From the NCBI GenBank assembly GCA_002311385.1, contig DCAE01000047.1, positions 116,735 to 180,734 of the forward strand: a stretch of DNA of 64,000 nucleotides, in the 5' to 3' direction. A program made the translations under genes and the position numbers. The notes under the pieces are model-generated. The model saw only the letters and a program-made list of their open reading frames with translations, searched no databases and was not told the DNA's origin. Origin of the DNA: Dehalococcoidia bacterium UBA1141. Lineage in GTDB: Bacteria; Chloroflexota; Dehalococcoidia; Lucifugimonadales; UBA3495. This document shows, piece by piece, positions 63,780 through 64,000 of this stretch (positions are counted from its first letter, which is position 1; every line of letters begins with the position of its first letter).

Positions 63780-64000
63780 TTGTCCCAAGCCCAAACCTCG
63801 CCAACCTCTTCATCCTTGGTGGGAATCATCGCCAACCCGGCGGCCAGCAAGGACATCCGCCGCCTGGTGGCCCAAGGCCGCGTGGTGCCCGACTGGGAAA
63901 AAGTAAATACGGTGCGCCGCGTACTTCTTGGACTTCAGTCCGTGGGAATCGAACATGTGGTGGCGATGAGGGACAGTTCCCACTTGGTGGAGCGGGCCAG
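63780..64000 (+). CDS. ATP-NAD kinase/AcoX-like protein, 5' part only
   Basis: The frame begins at a TTG with AGGAGA 7 nt upstream and is open to the window edge (73 residues). It shows V-G-I-I-A-N-P-A-A-S-K-D-I-R-R-L and K-V-N-T-V-R-R-V-L-L-G-L, typical of the AcoX-like NAD kinase group. The rest lies outside the window. Confidence 0.78.
   Translation, partial: MSQAQTSPTSSSLVGIIANPAASKDIRRLVAQGRVVPDWEKVNTVRRVLLGLQSVGIEHVVAMRDSSHLVERA

Overview
The window looks like one chromosomal piece from a member of the Chloroflexota, probably Dehalococcoidia/SAR202-like. This is an inference from gene content, not a phylogeny. It rests on an rsmD-coaD-DivIVA-like cluster, a long run of soil/ocean catabolic paralogues (SMP-30 lactonases, CaiB-type CoA transferase, LLM flavin oxidoreductase, FAH hydrolase, CoxL-like subunit, YdiJ-like D-2-hydroxyacid dehydrogenase, HdrD-like Fe-S protein) and moderate GC. 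Most starts have clear GGAGG-type ribosome binding sites. I see no tRNA, rRNA, CRISPR array, phage block or transposase.

Layout. 0-12 kb: catabolic genes (dienelactone hydrolase, cupin, aminotransferases, NIPSNAP, VOC, a tandem pair of SMP-30 lactonases, a carboxymuconolactone decarboxylase-like protein, a large FAD/Fe-S dehydrogenase, BtpA). 12-17 kb: a HTH antitoxin with a frameshifted MazF, uvrA, and a DUF2283 gene beside a dead DUF4258 gene. 17-26 kb: metallo-beta-lactamase, M16 peptidase, FAH, LLM oxidoreductase, a GrdB/PrdB-like selenoprotein, an HdrD-like membrane Fe-S protein and a hydrolase. 26-36 kb: DUF503, rex, then on the minus strand a full F1Fo ATP synthase operon (atpZ/I-B-E-F-H-A-G-D-C) with a small split gene between atpA and atpG, and a bifunctional nuclease. 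36-48 kb: housekeeping (Lon-like protease, DivIVA-like protein, coaD, rsmD, ribF-tyrS, methylmalonyl-CoA mutase large subunit, EF-G-like GTPase). 48-64 kb: RidA, an Lrp-type sensor domain, small ferredoxin-fold proteins, an orphan molybdopterin subunit, CaiB, DUF1326, CitE-like lyase, phosphatase, CDF transporter, a LuxR-type regulator, a DUF3179 lipoprotein selenoprotein, an amidase and the start of an ATP-NAD kinase-like gene.

The most interesting result is two genes that conventional calling splits at an in-frame TGA. Both continue in the same frame, both place the TGA at the first position of a UPxC redox motif, and both have a SECIS-compatible hairpin immediately downstream. One is a GrdB/PrdB-like protein (Sec161); the other is a DUF3179 lipoprotein (Sec212), where other members of the family, as I recall them, have a CPxC motif. 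The organism should therefore decode UGA as selenocysteine.

Other notable signals: three small genes each broken by what looks like one missing base at a GGG run; a dispersed 75-82 bp inverted repeat in three copies; a DivIVA-like gene whose only well-placed start codon is ATC; three TAGCAC boxes spaced exactly 10 bp upstream of the antitoxin; and a tandem repeat inside the large FAD/Fe-S dehydrogenase.
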